Assembly (NCBI RefSeq): GCF_032854445.1
Contig: NC_088299.1
Span: forward strand, 5,309,001-5,373,000
DNA: 64,000 bases
Reading direction: 5' to 3'
From: Liolophura sinensis
Taxonomy: Eukaryota; Mollusca; Polyplacophora; Chitonida; Chitonidae
Position numbers and translations under genes: made by a program. Shown here one piece after another: positions 32,965 through 45,772 of the stretch. How positions within the stretch are numbered: position 1 is the stretch's first letter; the number at the start of each line of letters is the position of its first letter. The notes beneath the pieces are model-generated. The model was not told the DNA's origin. It saw nothing but the letters and a program-made list of their open reading frames with translations, and ran no database searches.

Positions 32965-35651
32965 CCTTCCACTAGCAAAATTAATAGTCCCATGAGAAGA
33001 CTAACATTTTCATTTCTTTCCTTTCATTTTAAAAGGCATAATGTATAAAACAGAACCTAGATACAGTGATGTTTACTTAAATTTTGAGTTGTTTTTGCCT
33101 TTTAGTGAAGTGAATACCGTTACCGAAAATTGCATATAGTTTGACAAATGACTCACAAGGTAGCTTACGTTTTCATTCCTGTTACACTTATAGGGAATCA
33201 TGATTTTCATGAAAATATCGTCAGAACACGTTATGCAACGCAGCAAAAAATCTGTTGACAGCTTGATGGATCAAAAAATGATAAATGTATGAATGAAATC
33301 GATACGCACATCGTACGCTTTTGCATAATTTGCTCACGTATCAGTCGTTTGTCACTGGGGAAGAAAGCTGAAGGGATATGCGAAATGTTTTTTTTGGTCC
33401 CACGATGATTTTTCATACCTCACTGTTTCATTCAAATTGCCGCCGTTTACAGGGTGCCATGCCTGGTTTATAACTACGAGCATCATGCAACGGTACAGTG
33501 ACATATAGATTAATTAAGCTGGCATCATGTAGGAAGTTAACGCGATTTTTTCAGATTTATTGATTTACTTTACATTAATTTTACCAGTAGTTTAGTATAG
33601 TGTCAACCTTTAGGGTTTTTAAACCCCTGTTGAGCCCCGCAAAAACTACCTATTATCCAGGCCATTGGATTTAAAATCCGTATTGATTGATACATGTCCA
33701 TATAATATTTAATGACGCTGCTTGTTTGGGTGTGTCTGTCTGTGCAATGTGTAATCATTTCGAACAGAAATAGCACCCAGTTATGTTAATAATTCATTAA
33801 AGGCCTTATTGAAAATGCACTTTCTCCAATTAATTGTGCAAACCGGTCTGTTCACAAATCAATTCACAAGGCTTTCGTCAAGAGGGTAGGACATCAAAGA
33901 AAAGAAAAAGGGGTTGCATTGTTTAGTAACACTTCCACTATGCAATGTACATGCACGCATCCATACATGCCTATATATTTTACTGTCGTTCCATGGTGAG
34001 AAGAATTACAATTTCGAATACAGAAACGAGAACTACGATATGCTCAAACAAATTATCCATGGTAAACCTCTCTGAAACAGCCATGTCAGACTGATTGCAA
34101 ACCGGTTGATCTATTGGACGTTTTTTTTTTTTGACACTCTCATTTTAAACAAGAGCCATTCACTTGACGAGTGGCCTGGGTGGAAAACGACGTAGACATT
34201 TTGGGAAATGTGACAGTTTTTTATGAATGCCCAGGTTGTTGGACCTCGGCTTGACTCATAGGAAAATGGTTTCCTCACTTCGCCACCATTTAAATCAGAA
34301 AAATATTCCATGTAACGTTATAAACCGACCTAATAAAAACATAAATATACAGACGCCTTACATCAACGTTATATGCTGTTCTTTTGACCCTAGGCTGCAC
34401 AGGGCTCTTCTGCATTTGATACTTGAGACTATAACACTTGACCTGATTATCCTATTCTTGATTACCAAAGTTTACGTCCACAGTTTCGTCACTTAAATTT
34501 GCCCGCTTATGTAAATGCCGTGCTTTTGGAGCAGAAAATAAAGATTACGTATTATTTACAGGCGCTCGTGGGAATGCAAATTCTTCTTTCTGTGGCATAT
34601 ACTCTACTAGTAACACAATTATGCACGTTATCTTTATGTAATGTTATCGATCGCACTATTCATGATCCCAGTACAGTAGTAGACATAAAATCTGGTACAC
34701 TGTTTCACGTGTACTTGTTAACATTAGGCAAGACAGTTAATTTCCAAATTGAGTCATTTAATTTTTTCAAACAGGTTTTTTTTTCTTCAGATAATCAAGT
34801 AACATCACATGGCACTATTGAACCCCCACAGAAGTCAAATACACATGTGTATATAATCTCTGAATCGCCTACCTGCCACGCACAGCAATATCACGTTTTT
34901 TGCACGGAGCAGCTGCGGTTAGAAGATCGGCTGTCAGGTCCTGTGGATCAGATCCGAACGGCATATGCTCGCACAGTGTCGGGTATATTGAAGCGGATTC
35001 ACTTTTACGCTCTTCCGTAAGGCTCTCTTAAAAAGATGGCGTGGGATAATCGCGATACCACAGATTAAGGTGTTGTCTAGATTGGATTTAGATTTGCCCA
35101 CTTCAGTACCAATGCTTAGCAGTCACATACATTATGAGAGTAAAAAGAAAAAAGCACCAAACAACTTATAAAATATTGGCCAAAGAAAACTGAAACTTTC
35201 TTTGTCATGTTAAAATAGGTGTTGACAACCACTAAAACCGTATGATTTATGGTGTTTTTAAAGAAACGTTATAAATGTAACACAAATGTATTTATAAGGT
35301 GAATATACTGTAATATTTCAAACGCAAGATATCTTTTACATTAATGTTTTCATGCTGAAGCCATCTGTTACAGAAGGTTTTCAGAATAATGAGTTTATAT
35401 GCAATTTTCTTCAAACTTACTCACAATCGGTCAAACCACGCTTTCAAAACTTTGCTATTTTTTTCTCGGAACGTTTTGTAAGTGCTTCGTTATGCACGAC
35501 GTTCTTAAAACAGAAGTGGGCCATGACTGGACTGGCTATTCATTGCGCTGTTATTCAAAACAATGTTATGGCTGCAGAACTTTCTCAGTGTCATGAAGTC
35601 ATAATCACTCTATCGAATCGTGTTTGTTTGTATAACCAATACGTCTGTCAG
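32965..35651. other. Mostly unannotated; one doubtful 173-codon ORF
   Basis: AT-rich sequence. The longest open stretch (34499-35020, plus strand) opens at TTG, has no recognisable domain and no preceding splice context that stands out. By length it is compatible with chance in a region of this size. No RNA gene or tandem repeat is seen. Confidence 0.4.
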
Positions 35652-35782
35652 AGCAACCTGCGGATGGTGGAGTTTGCAGGGGAATTATCCGGTTTCCTCC
35701 CACCATAATGCTGTCCGCCGTCGCATACGTGAAATATTTTTGAGAATGGCGTAAAACACCAATGTAATAAATAAATAAATGT
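35652..35782 (+). mobile_element. tRNA-derived SINE, 3' half
   Basis: Contains agcaacctgcggatggt, ggtttcctcccaccataatg, then gcgtaaaacaccaatg and an (aaat)n tail. The tRNA-like head is absent (5' truncation). Confidence 0.88.
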
Positions 35783-36030
35783 AACCATGACTTGAGGCCT
35801 GTAAATGTATCACGTGTTCTGCAAAAATGATTAACTTTCTGCGATCTTTATCAGGTATGTGTATCACTCACAAAGCACACTCCAGTAAGTCAATCACTGT
35901 CAACAGTTACAAAAAACAGATATATTGCACTAAGACATTTACTACATGACCTGAATGGTCTCAACTTGTGTTATGTGTTTTAGAAACGAAGACAAGCATG
36001 CAAAAGGAGTAAACAAAGTCGTTGCTTATT

Positions 36031-37010
36031 GAAGCTGAAAGTAAATGGTACACAACTACCAAGAGTTGGAAGCAAATCGTACACAACTACAAAGAGTTGG
36101 AAGTAAATGGTACACAACTACTAGAAGTTGGAAGTAAATGGTACACAACTACCAGAAGTTGGAAGCAAATGGTACACAACTACCAAAAGTTGGAAGTAAA
36201 TCGTACACAACTACCAGAAGTTGGAAGCAAATGGTATACAACTACCAAAAGTTGGAAGTAAATGGTACACAACTACCAAGAGTTGGAAGTAAATGGTACA
36301 CAACTACCAAAAGTTGGAAGTAAATGGTACACAACTACCAGAAGTTGGAAGCAAATGGTACACAACTACCAAAAGTTGGAAGTAAATGGTACACAACTTC
36401 CAGAAGTTGGAAGCAAATGGTACACAACTACCAAAAGTTGGAAGTAAATGGTACACAACTACCAAGAGTTGGAAGTAAATGGTACACAACTACCAAAAGT
36501 TGGAAGTAAATGGTACACAACTACCAGAAGTTGGAAGCAAATGGTACACAACTACCAAAAGTTGAAAGTAAATGGTACACAACTTCCAGAAGTTGGAAGC
36601 AAATGGTACACAACTACCAAAAGTTGGAAGTAAATTGTACACAACTACCAGAAGTTGGAAGCAAATGGTACACAACTACCAGAAGTTGGAAATAAATGGA
36701 GCACAACTACCAAAAGTTGGAAGTAAATGGTACACAACTACCAAAAGTTGGAAGTAAATGGTACACAACTACCAGAAGTTGGAAGTAAATGGTACACAAC
36801 TACCAGAAGTTGGAAATGAATGGTACACAACTACCAGAAGTTTAGAGTAAATGGTACTCAACTACCAAAAGTTGGAAGTAAATGGTACACAACTACCAGA
36901 AGTTGGAAATAAATGGTACACGACTACCAAGAGTTGGAAGTAAATGGTACACAACTACCAGAAGTTGGAAATAAATGGTGCGGAATAATCAGAATTTGGA
37001 AGTAAACGGT
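36031..37010 (+). repeat. 31-bp minisatellite with 186-bp higher-order period
   Basis: About 31 units resemble agttggaagtaaatggtaca followed by caactaccaa. Neighbouring units alternate between ccaaaagttggaagtaaa and ccagaagttggaagcaaa. A variant (aacttccagaag) recurs at 36395 and 36581, exactly 186 bp or six units apart. Units near 36850-37010 are degenerate. Since 31 is not a multiple of three, all frames give the same 31-residue peptide cycle, so the ORFs are not genes. Confidence 0.95.
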
Positions 37011-37500
37011 AGATCGGAAGTACATGATACTTAATTACGAGTAGCTGAGAATATAAATGATACCAAACTACAGTAGGACCTTCAGTTTGTTGCGATTTTC
37101 CACCTGTGTCTTCATGGCAACCTGAATTAGGTCTTCATATATCGGGCAATTCAAATTCCATTAACCTGGACTAGCTTTAAAATACAAGTAAGTCAAGGTG
37201 TCTTAGAAAAATTCCGATCGTCCCATGGAAAGAGCAGTGCATTTTCAGTAATTGTCATTTCATATTGATGAAAAATACACATATATACTATGTATCACAA
37301 CATTCCTGCACTAATGATGGAAGTTTCTTCAACCATGCCTTTTTGGAGTACTGTATTGAATATATAATGTGAACAGGGTTTGGTCAGCAAACAGACGTAA
37401 AACGATGAAGATGAAGACTCCGGGAGCTTAACTCAGCGTTCACATCTTCCAGTCAAGAAGGTCATGTAGAAAGGCAAGGGAAGAAAAAACACTCTTTATA

Positions 37501-37727
37501 TTTATTTCATCTATTTATTTGATTGGTGGTTTAAGCCGTACCCAATAATATTTCACTTATACGACGTCGGTCAGGTGGGCGTAAACCAGACAGAGCCCGG
37601 GGAAAACTCGCAACCAACCACCGGCTGCTGTTAGACCTGCCCACCTACGAACTGAGAGGAAGCCACCATGAGTGATATTGGTGAGAGGCTCTTGGGTCAT
37701 AGCGCCGCGCTGGCACTCTTATCACCC
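37501..37727 (-). mobile_element. tRNA-derived SINE, diverged
   Basis: The plus strand shows tatttatttgattggtgg, aatatttcacttatacgac, agagcccggggaaaact and ttgggtcatagcgccgcgct. This is the reverse complement of the common SINE from tail to head. The box B region is not conserved. Confidence 0.88.
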
Positions 37728-37807
37728 TAATGAAATAAATACGTAAATAATATTAAACAGTTCAGGACAAGAGAACGGTATTATGAGAACAGCTTTTATG
37801 TAAATCC

Positions 37808-37961
37808 CGTACGTGGGAAGGTCTGCCAGCAGCCTGCGGATGGTCATGGGTTTCCCCCGGGCTGTGTCCGGTTTCCACCCACCATAATGTTGGCCGCCGT
37901 CCTATAAGTGAAATATTCTTGAGTACGGCGTAAAACACCAATCAAATAAATAAATAAATAC
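37808..37961 (+). mobile_element. tRNA-derived SINE, 3' part
   Basis: It begins at cgtacgtgggaaggtctg and continues through cctgcggatggtcatggg, ccaccataatgttggccg and gcgtaaaacaccaatc to an (aaat)n tail. The head is missing. It lies about 80 bp from an opposite-strand copy of the same family. Confidence 0.92.
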
Positions 37962-38389
37962 ATTTATGTAAAGCCCAAGTATACCTATTCACCACTAACG
38001 ATGTAACCATTACAAAATATATTGCGTAAAACTCGAGTCAGTTCAACATTATATTTTCTGGGAGTGTACATGTACAATGTATTTGTGATCAACATTTAGA
38101 GCGAACAGCTTTAAGCAAAGTTGCTGACGTGTAATGTATAGAAATCTCTGAGGACACATTATCGTCGCACAGGGTGTGTGTGTGTGTGCTCAATAAATAA
38201 TGCCACGGACTGGTGGCTCTAAACACAAAGGACATACGTGTATGTAAATGTAACTTGAATCTGCGATACATCATTCCTTAAGATGTAAAGAATACAAGAG
38301 ACAAAACATCAATCATTTACAGTTTATAACAAAAAAAGAATATCAAAAGAATACTTTCTCCGTGCTGTGCTCATCATCAGTAAATAACT

Positions 38390-38660
38390 GGACCAAAGCA
38401 TTCATCAGCAAATCAATCGGCTTGGTTAATCAGTATTGTCTTCGTCTGATTTCAGTGGCCTGTTTCATGAGTTATGTTTGTAGCCTATGCAGGCTGATGA
38501 TCTTAATTTCCGCTCGGCTGGTTTGTCAAACCCATCTGTAGCACACATCGACCACGCCAGCTATATAACTACATCCGTGCACAAGAAACCGGCTAAGCAA
38601 GAGATGGTATACACCTGGGAATTTGCATTTCGTAACCAGCGCACACTAAGTCTGGTTTTA
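38390..38660 (+). repeat. Dispersed repeat X (inverted partner at 47475)
   Basis: It shares atcagcaaatcaatcg, gtggcctatgca-like words, gatgatct-aatttccgct, tagcacacatcgaccac and tctggttttac with the reverse complement of 47475-47770. A 129-codon ORF at 38487-38876 overlaps it, but the partner has indels that break that frame, so it is treated as a repeat. Confidence 0.8.
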
Positions 38661-38864
38661 CCAGAACTTTATGAAAAATATCACAAGAAACTTAGACCAG
38701 TCACCATATTTTGTAAAAAAGTGACACGACTGACGATTTTGGTGGCAGGTCGTAACCATAGAGAGGTATTGTCAAACAAACATCTGACAGTGTGTACACC
38801 GTGGATAAAGTGTTACTATGGCGACGTATGGCGTCTTTTATTTTCTTTTTTTTCTTTTCTTTTT

Positions 38865-39075
38865 TTGTCAGGTTGAAGCAAAACAAGACTTTAAATCGTT
38901 TAAATGGATATACACAAGACAGGTAAAGTGTCCCATAGAGACAGTCCAAAGACAAATGCATGTCTAGAGGAAAACAAAACCTCATCCGATGCGTGATATT
39001 TCAGGTCATTTATCTCTTGTGTCATTTCTAATTTGAGTTTGCTGCCGGCAAGTTTTAACTTAAGGGCAAAGAAAA
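38865..39075 (-). repeat. Dispersed repeat Y (inverted partner at 44320)
   Basis: The reverse complement shares ttgccggcagcaa, gataaatgacctgaaat, agacatgcatttgtc, acctgtcttgtgtatatcca and ttttgcttcaacctgacaaa with 44320-44512 (with substitutions). No protein is recognised. Confidence 0.8.
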
Positions 39076-40309
39076 TAAAGTATTTATCAGATGGAAAATC
39101 ACTAAACACTGTCCAGGAAAATAGTTGGATTTATTAAAAGATTAGATCCTAAGGTGGCCTAGAAGGTGTCAATTACATCACGTCTATACTTTTTGCTTGA
39201 AATAAGTTGTTTCAAGGTCAAATAAGCGAATGCACTCATAAATCTATATGTATAATCATTTTAAATGATGATATGTTCCAGTCTAATGTGTGTTAAGTTA
39301 CAAAAAACCTTATGTGACGTCACTGGTCCCATTGTGGTCAGAAAAGGCCACTATAAACTAAAATATTCAAATGCTTTTCTCCAGGTTAAACAAATTGTCA
39401 AAAACATAAGTTCATCTACTGGACAGTTTTTTATGGTTTTTCATATGATGTACAGTTAATTTTAGTGTCTCCTTTGCCTTTAAGCTCTTCCTTTTTGTTT
39501 AGCAGATGACCCGCCTTCACAAAAGCTGTACCCAAGACTCCCCTCATCTCACTATCCAACATGGACACGGTCGTCTGCAGCTGTCCGTGTGAGTTGTTAG
39601 CTCGACCAGGGGCGGGAGTTTCATCACTGCGATGCCTCTTCTCATTCACGCCTAACATCGCACGAACAAATTTCAGTACTATCGGTCCATTGGAATTCAG
39701 TTAATTCATGTATTTGATTTTTATTTAAATGACATGTTCAAGACTTTTCCAGTTGTGCGATAGCGGTCAGTTTTAGTGATGAAATAAACCCGCGGAGTTT
39801 AGGTGAAGCAAAAACGACATAAGAGTGTAAATTAAAATGATCCACTTCTTGTCACCAAGAGTGAGAACGGAGAAGTCCGTGTCCAAAGCCGAAACTTGAC
39901 ACATATGTCGTGTCTAAGAGTGACGTAGAGACAAGCATTTTAACCATCTGGCTTCGGATCTCCAGAGCAATTCTTAATCAGTAAATCATTAAATGCTTTT
40001 CAGTTACAGATTAAGTTTGCGTTTTGAACGCTCTATCCATTTTCAGACAAATTATGACCTTTTTTTGGTGATTTCCAGACATTTTATTCGTAACAGTTTT
40101 ATGGCTACATGGAGACAGACTACACTTAACATTCATCCATTTCCAACAATTATGACTACTTTCTGTTCAGTTGTGTACCTCTTACATCCATGTAGCTATA
40201 TGTCCCATTATGACAGCTCACACCAAAAAGGGACAGGAAATGTATCCGTAATACTTGCTGAACAACTTTATATTTTTGGAGAACGGAGACCGGAAGGCTT
40301 GGTCTTTGA
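39076..40309. other. Unannotated sequence
   Basis: No recognisable gene, RNA or repeat. The 138-codon ORF starting at 39993 extends into duplicated block Z and is not kept in the second copy. Confidence 0.45.
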
Positions 40310-41985
40310 TTGTACAATAACGAGACTCAGTATAGCACATTTATCCACTGTTGGGTTCGTTAGGCATCGTCGTCCAGTGTCTAGGCAGGTTTCCAGCAAA
40401 CGCCGCTGACATAATGTGTCCCTGGGTGTCGGTAAACATTACCTAGACCGTATAATTATTCGTAAAGCGTATATGGAACAGTTCACTCATGCGGCAAGTT
40501 GTCAGTTTCATTTTGTGCCTTCAATCATTCCTTCTTTAGGTAAGCAAATTGATTGACAGTCTGAGCAAAGACATTTCGATCCCTATATGTAAGTAGGAAG
40601 CAGAGTCAGAGAAAAGTTTTAATAAATGTCCAGATGGATAGAATATATATACCTTGAGACAAGGCATTCCAGTTGTCGGAAATGATCTGGCATGCTAGGC
40701 GATCCTCAAACTTTCACTAAGCAAGAACGGGTAAATCATTGTACATATGTATATCTGGAAGGAAGACATTTCTTGTTGTTATATGATTCATTTATTTTGG
40801 GAAACTGATACATGACTTTTCGTCACAGTTTACATCCAGGTACCGAGGATATCAGGCTGTGAAAGGCCCTCTGTCGGCTTCGATATGTACTGCTTTATGT
40901 TATACTCATGTAAATACAGTTTTGGAGACATTTCAGAATATTGCCTACACGAAACCATTCTGTGTTGTAATTTTGTCTGTGAAAATCCCACATTACTCCG
41001 TCGATTTGATCGAGAAATCTGGCTACTGTCTGCAAGGGAAGTTAAAATGCCTTTACTCTGTGATGTGATAGAGAAGTCAGCTTACTCTAACCTGCCACTT
41101 GAGAGTTATCTGCATGTTGCATTACGCCATTTGGGAGCTGCCAGTCTGTATGGGAGCAAATCGACTGTATAAATATTTAATTGTCCGATGGTACTTTATT
41201 GCTGACAATTCCATTATATAGAGGAAGCCACCACAAATGATATCAGACGCATGCTCAGTTACCCGCAGTGCGCCTGTGCACTTTTTATAAAATTGAAAGG
41301 CATCTCCTGGGAAGGGTCAGACTGACATGTATAGCTTAATGATAGCTTGTGTGGTGAAAATCTGACTACAGATTAATCCCGCTAACACCGCCAGTGCCCA
41401 TTATAACTGGCGGCAAAGCAGACAATGCTTTGTCTTTTCACCTGATTCGTTCGACTGACAAAATCGCGCTCAATAGCCATTTTATCACAAAAGGCCATCA
41501 CTATTATCGTTAAATATCAGCGCCCATGGTGTATAGCACTGAAAGGGTTGAATGGCGTTATGAAATCATACACAAACATATTATAAAATGGCCTCATCTA
41601 ATGGAAATATACAGGAGCAGCTACACGAAAAGCAAATCTGAACCTTCTTTGTGAGGAAGACACTAAGCCGTATAAGTGATCAGTCGTCTATCACGCGATA
41701 TAACTACAAAGATAGTTATTCTGTGCCGCACTTTTTCCCCCAGAAAACCTGTGTAACAGCTCCAGAAGAGCCTGTAGAATGCCTTTTATTGGGGTGGGTG
41801 AGGTGGGGTGGGATAGGTTGAGATCCGGCATTGCCGTTAGTGCAAGTCAACTATAGATACCCTTATGACCAAAGGTAGATTACAGCTCTACTGGTCGTCA
41901 GTTAGTTCCTTAGTCCGAACGAATAATTTTTCTTAACGATTTATATTGAAATGAAACTTAGATGGTTGTTTTAAAATGAAAGTAT
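40310..41985 (+). repeat. Duplicated block Z, copy A
   Basis: Its words recur in order in copy B: ggtaaacatt at 40431 and 42171 (1740 bp apart), actgctttatg at about 40890 versus 42645, and cgctcaatagcc at 41467 and 42956 (1489 bp apart). Also shared are ggaagacactaagc and the aagtcaactata/gttacctataa stretch near 41845 versus 43200. The changing offset reflects indels between copies. No conserved ORF is seen. Confidence 0.82.
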
Positions 41986-42034
41986 TCAACACGAAGGCTG
42001 TGCTAAAATATTACAGGTGAGGTGAAAAAGAAGG

Positions 42035-43345
42035 GGTCTGGCATACGATTGTATAAAAACGAGACCCTCCGCAGCACATGTATGACTTTTACGATTCTCT
42101 AAGCGTGGAAGTCCAGCGTCGAGGCGAATTTTCAGTTATCGTAGCTGACACGATGTGGCCCTCGGTGTTCGGTAAACATTACCGAAACCGTACAATACAT
42201 CGTAACGCAAACGGGGAACGGTTTTCTCATGTAGCAGCTGTCAAGATCATTTTGTGTCTTTAATCAATCAGTCATCGGTAGTCAATTGATTTGACAGTCT
42301 AAGGAAGAATTCTCACGGCTTAGATTTATGTAGGAAATAGAGCGGAAGAAAAGAATCAGCTTCCGTGAGATTTAAATTTACACAGGTAAAGAATGTGTAT
42401 GCCGTGAGGCATGGCATTTATTTTAACTAAACTGAGCTCCTATTCTATGTAACGCCATAAAGTCCAATAAACGAGACCCGGTGTCAATGATTTCACATAT
42501 GTTATCTGTAAATAAGGGGGTTGCTTTAGTGCTATACAACTCCTGAATTTATGGAAACCGATGAAGGACCTTTCGCATCATTTACACCTCAAGGCTGAGG
42601 GCTAACTATACTCTAAGGTTGCGAAAGGTCCTTCATCGTCTTCCATGTGAACTGCTTTGTTTTATTCTCCAGTAATTTCAAGAAATTGCAGCTGAGGTAT
42701 TTCGTAACAGTGATTGCACCTGTCTTCTTGTTTTGCTGTAATTTTGTCTGCTTGCCTTGAGCTTACATTTGAAAGCTCTTTGTATACTGTGTTGAGAGCT
42801 CAAAATCATTTGTGTGCTTATCTATTTATGATATCTGGTTTGGTGAAGATCTGACCACAAAGTACTCCTGCTAACATCGTCGATACCCTTACTAACTGGC
42901 TCCAAAGCAGATCGTGATTTGCCTTTTCACCTTGTGCGTCCGACTGACTAAATTGCGCTCAATAGCCGGCCATTTTATCACAAGAGGCCATCATTATTAT
43001 TGATAAATATCATCGCCCGTGGCATGTAGCACAGGGGTTGAAGGATAAGGCTAACGTTATCAAATCATACGTGGATTTATTATACACGCCTGCATTTAAT
43101 GGAAATACACAGGAGTTACGCAAAGACTAAATCTGAACACGTTTTTCGAGGAAGACACTAAGCTGTAAAAGTGATCACTCGTATGCATTGCTTTAGTGCA
43201 AGTTACCTATAAGTACCTTCATGACTGAGGGTAGACTAAAGCTCTATTCCTTCGGCTCGTCATTCCTTTACGAATAAGTTTTCCAATCTTTTTTTTTGAA
43301 AACGATGTATATTGGATGGAAACTTAGTACTTGGTTTCATTATAA
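42035..43345 (+). repeat. Duplicated block Z, copy B
   Basis: Second copy of the block at 40310. Conserved stretches are 42035-42420, 42600-42760 and 42830-43345. It carries a perfect 19-bp inverted repeat (42559-42638) that is only weakly matched in copy A. Confidence 0.82.
42559..42638. repeat. Perfect 19-bp inverted repeat (hairpin)
   Basis: The arm cgatgaaggacctttcgca (42559-42577) is the exact complement of tgcgaaaggtccttcatcg (42620-42638), with a 42-base spacer. The right arm corresponds to ctgtgaaaggccctctgtcg in copy A (from 40855) and the left arm to ctgatacatgacttttcgtc in copy A, which pair poorly. Confidence 0.92.
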
Positions 43346-43600
43346 CAAGTGACTGACCAAGCTGAATTTTCGGGATATATTGTCTTTTGGCACAAAAGCA
43401 GACCGCTGCTTTGGGTCTTCTGCTCTTTTTTTACGATTGACAGAATCGTAAAGCCGGCCATTTTATCCCAACAAGCCGCCAGTATTATTGATAATCACCA
43501 TTGCGTGTGGCACATAGCAGTGGAAGGGGTGAAAGATGAAGATGGTGTTATAAAATCATACTCGAACTTATAATACACGGCTAAATCTACACGGCTAAAT
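43346..43600 (+). repeat. Duplicated block Z, partial copy C
   Basis: It repeats gccggccattttatc (about 43453 versus 42965 in copy B), attattgataa, gtggcacatagca and tataaaatcatac, then diverges. The spacing from copy B is about 490 bp. Confidence 0.75.
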
Positions 43601-43808
43601 ATACACAATCAGTAGAGTAAAGCAGTGCAAGAGCTGAAGGAGAAGAATGGCGTTATTAAATCATACTAGTACCTCGTGTACGTAATTTGGTGACACTTAA
43701 TTACCCGTTTGCAGAGTAGTGAGCGAGTGGCAATGTTGTTTGGCTTTCAGTTGCTAGGGCACATGTGATATGCATTTAGTTTAGGATATGAACAAGGAAT
43801 TGGTGAAT

Positions 43809-43834
43809 CCCCCCTCCCCCCCCCCCCCCCCGCC
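43809..43834. repeat. Poly-C tract
   Basis: Almost uninterrupted run of C with one T near its start. Such runs are prone to length error in assembly. Confidence 0.95.
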
Positions 43835-44319
43835 TCACCCTTCTCTTTCTTGTGATAAGAAGTGGATTATTATAGTTTAGACGGTAAGGGACGCTTGTGT
43901 CGATTGGTGATTTTAATATTAGTTGAATACCGCTTGCTTTCGACGAACATGCTGTTTATATATGTACATCACACTTTATCATGTTCATCGGTAATAAAGA
44001 CTTGCCAAAGGTCGTGGTCTACCCAGGTCCTCCATCTCTAAATGTCTGTGTCATAGTACAACTTAAAAAAACTTCCCTGATTTATATAAACCGATAGACT
44101 ACACCGAACTCTGTGAAAAGGATTCTCGGCGTGGATGAGAAGAGGTATTGTACGGATGAAACTCCCACGTCTTGCCGAGTGTTTGAGAACAAACACAGAC
44201 AGCTGCAGACAGTCGGGGCCATGATGATTAGTGAGATGAGGATTAAGAGGATTGTGGTAAAGCTTGTGGACTGAATTCATGCTGTCTTCATGTGTTAAAC
44301 AAAAAAGGAAGAGCTGAAG

Positions 44320-44512
44320 TTAAACCAGCCGGCAGCAAGCAGAATTTGTACAAGACACACGGGAGACAAATGACCTGAAATGTCACACACCGGACGTGGT
44401 TTTTCTTTCCTCCAGACATGCATCTGTCTCCTAACCGTCTGTACGGAACACTTTGCATGTCTTGTGTTTATCCACTTCAACGATTTTAAATCTTATTTTG
44501 CTTCAACCTGAC
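44320..44512 (+). repeat. Dispersed repeat Y, second copy
   Basis: Direct-strand copy matching the reverse complement of 38865-39075. Contains gccggcagcaag, aaatgacctgaaatg, agacatgcatctgtc, gtcttgtgtttatccac and ttgcttcaacctgacaaaa. Confidence 0.8.
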
Positions 44513-45505
44513 AAAACAACCACACGGCAAGTGTTAAGTTTCTTGGAACGGATGAATGACAGATGTGCGAAATCCAAAACACCGCAATGTTTAATGACCG
44601 CTGGTGTTCTTGCTCACCGTAAACACGGGAGTTGATTGGCCATGATTTTGTGAAATCCAATAGATTTTGCCCAATCAATTTGAGTAAGTGTCAGACATGT
44701 GTTGTTCAACTTGTTCAAACAAAACAATCTTCCGGTTTTCAACTAAAAACTAAGCGCTCATCTGAATGTTTAGAGTGAGCCGCGAAAGGAAATCGAATCA
44801 CAGGGTAGCACAGCCTCATACTCCATCTAGAAACTGGGTCGGCAAGATGTTGAGAATGTCTGGTGATTATTAACATTTTGCTTCACAAAGCAGATGTGAA
44901 GATGTTCCATCAAAAACGTTTTCACCGAAATCGTTTACCATGTATTAAAGTTGAATGTCTTTGTTTTGTCTAGTTTTGTTCTGTTTCTACATTAAGTCGC
45001 TTTTGAAGATTCTGTTTACAAAAAAAGAGAAACGCATGCACAGCTCGAACTGTTTTCCAAAACTTATCGTTTCTATATTTCACAAATAAAAAGCTTTTAT
45101 GAGTAAAGCATTTGTATAATTGTAAATCAGTAAAAAATTATAAAAAAATTTTAGACGGACAAAAAACCACCGTACTAAATTGGCAATGTGAGACAATTAA
45201 CATCACGGAAATAACATCCATATTTTTGCTTCACACCATTCGGCTCTAATACAAAGGTCTGCCGGTCTAATTACCAAAAATGACTTGAAATCCTGTGTCA
45301 CAATGCGGTCAGCAAACACCAAAGTAGACCAATGTCTTATGTGCATTTTATTTGGTTGAAAAAGTTCTAAACACAATAAAAGGACAATGTTTGATAATCT
45401 TTAATCTGGCACACATTTCATTTTAGCATTGTTGTGTTTTATATACTATTTCCCATCACAAACAAAAAAGAATACATTAGGTTATGTTCTTTAAAGTAAA
45501 ACAAT
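44513..45505. other. Unannotated AT-rich sequence
   Basis: No gene, RNA or clear repeat seen. ORFs are short and without motifs. Confidence 0.45.
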
Positions 45506-45772
45506 GGGGCCTCCGTGGCTCACTTGGTTAGTGCGCTAGGGCAGCGTAATGACCCGGGAGTCTCTCGTCAATGCGGTCGCTGTGAGTTCAAGTCCAGCTC
45601 ATGCTGGCTTCCTCTCCGGTCGTACGTGGGAAGATCATCCAGCAACCTGCGGATGGTCATGGGTTTCCCCCGGGCTGTGGCCGGTTTCCACCCACCATAA
45701 TGTTGGCCGCCGTCGTATAAGTAAAATATTCTTGAGTAAGGCGTAAAACACCAATCAAATAAATAAATAAAT
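45506..45772 (+). mobile_element. Full-length tRNA-derived SINE
   Basis: This is the best copy of the main SINE family in the window. It has a tRNA-like head (ggggcctccgtggctcac) with an RNA polymerase III box A-like tggctcacttgg at 45516-45527. A perfect box B consensus, gttcaagtc, lies at 45586-45594. The unrelated body contains cctgcggatggtcatggg and ccaccataatgttggccg. The tail is gcgtaaaacaccaatc followed by (aaat)n. It is about 265 bp and non-coding; mobility would depend on a LINE partner. Flanking aaaacaa words may be a target-site duplication but are low-complexity. Confidence 0.95.

Noticed and set aside
34499-35020. 173-codon plus-strand ORF
   Set aside because: Opens at TTG, has no domain, and its length is compatible with chance given the number of frames screened.
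36022-36757. Both-strand 61 aa ORFs in the 31-bp array
   Set aside because: Repeat artefact, as all frames cycle through the same peptide.
38487-38876. 129-codon ORF
   Set aside because: Overlaps dispersed repeat X, and its partner copy does not keep the frame.
45506-45600. Possible genuine tRNA gene
   Set aside because: The head has Pol III boxes but no complete cloverleaf or acceptor stem, and it continues into the SINE body repeated elsewhere in the window.
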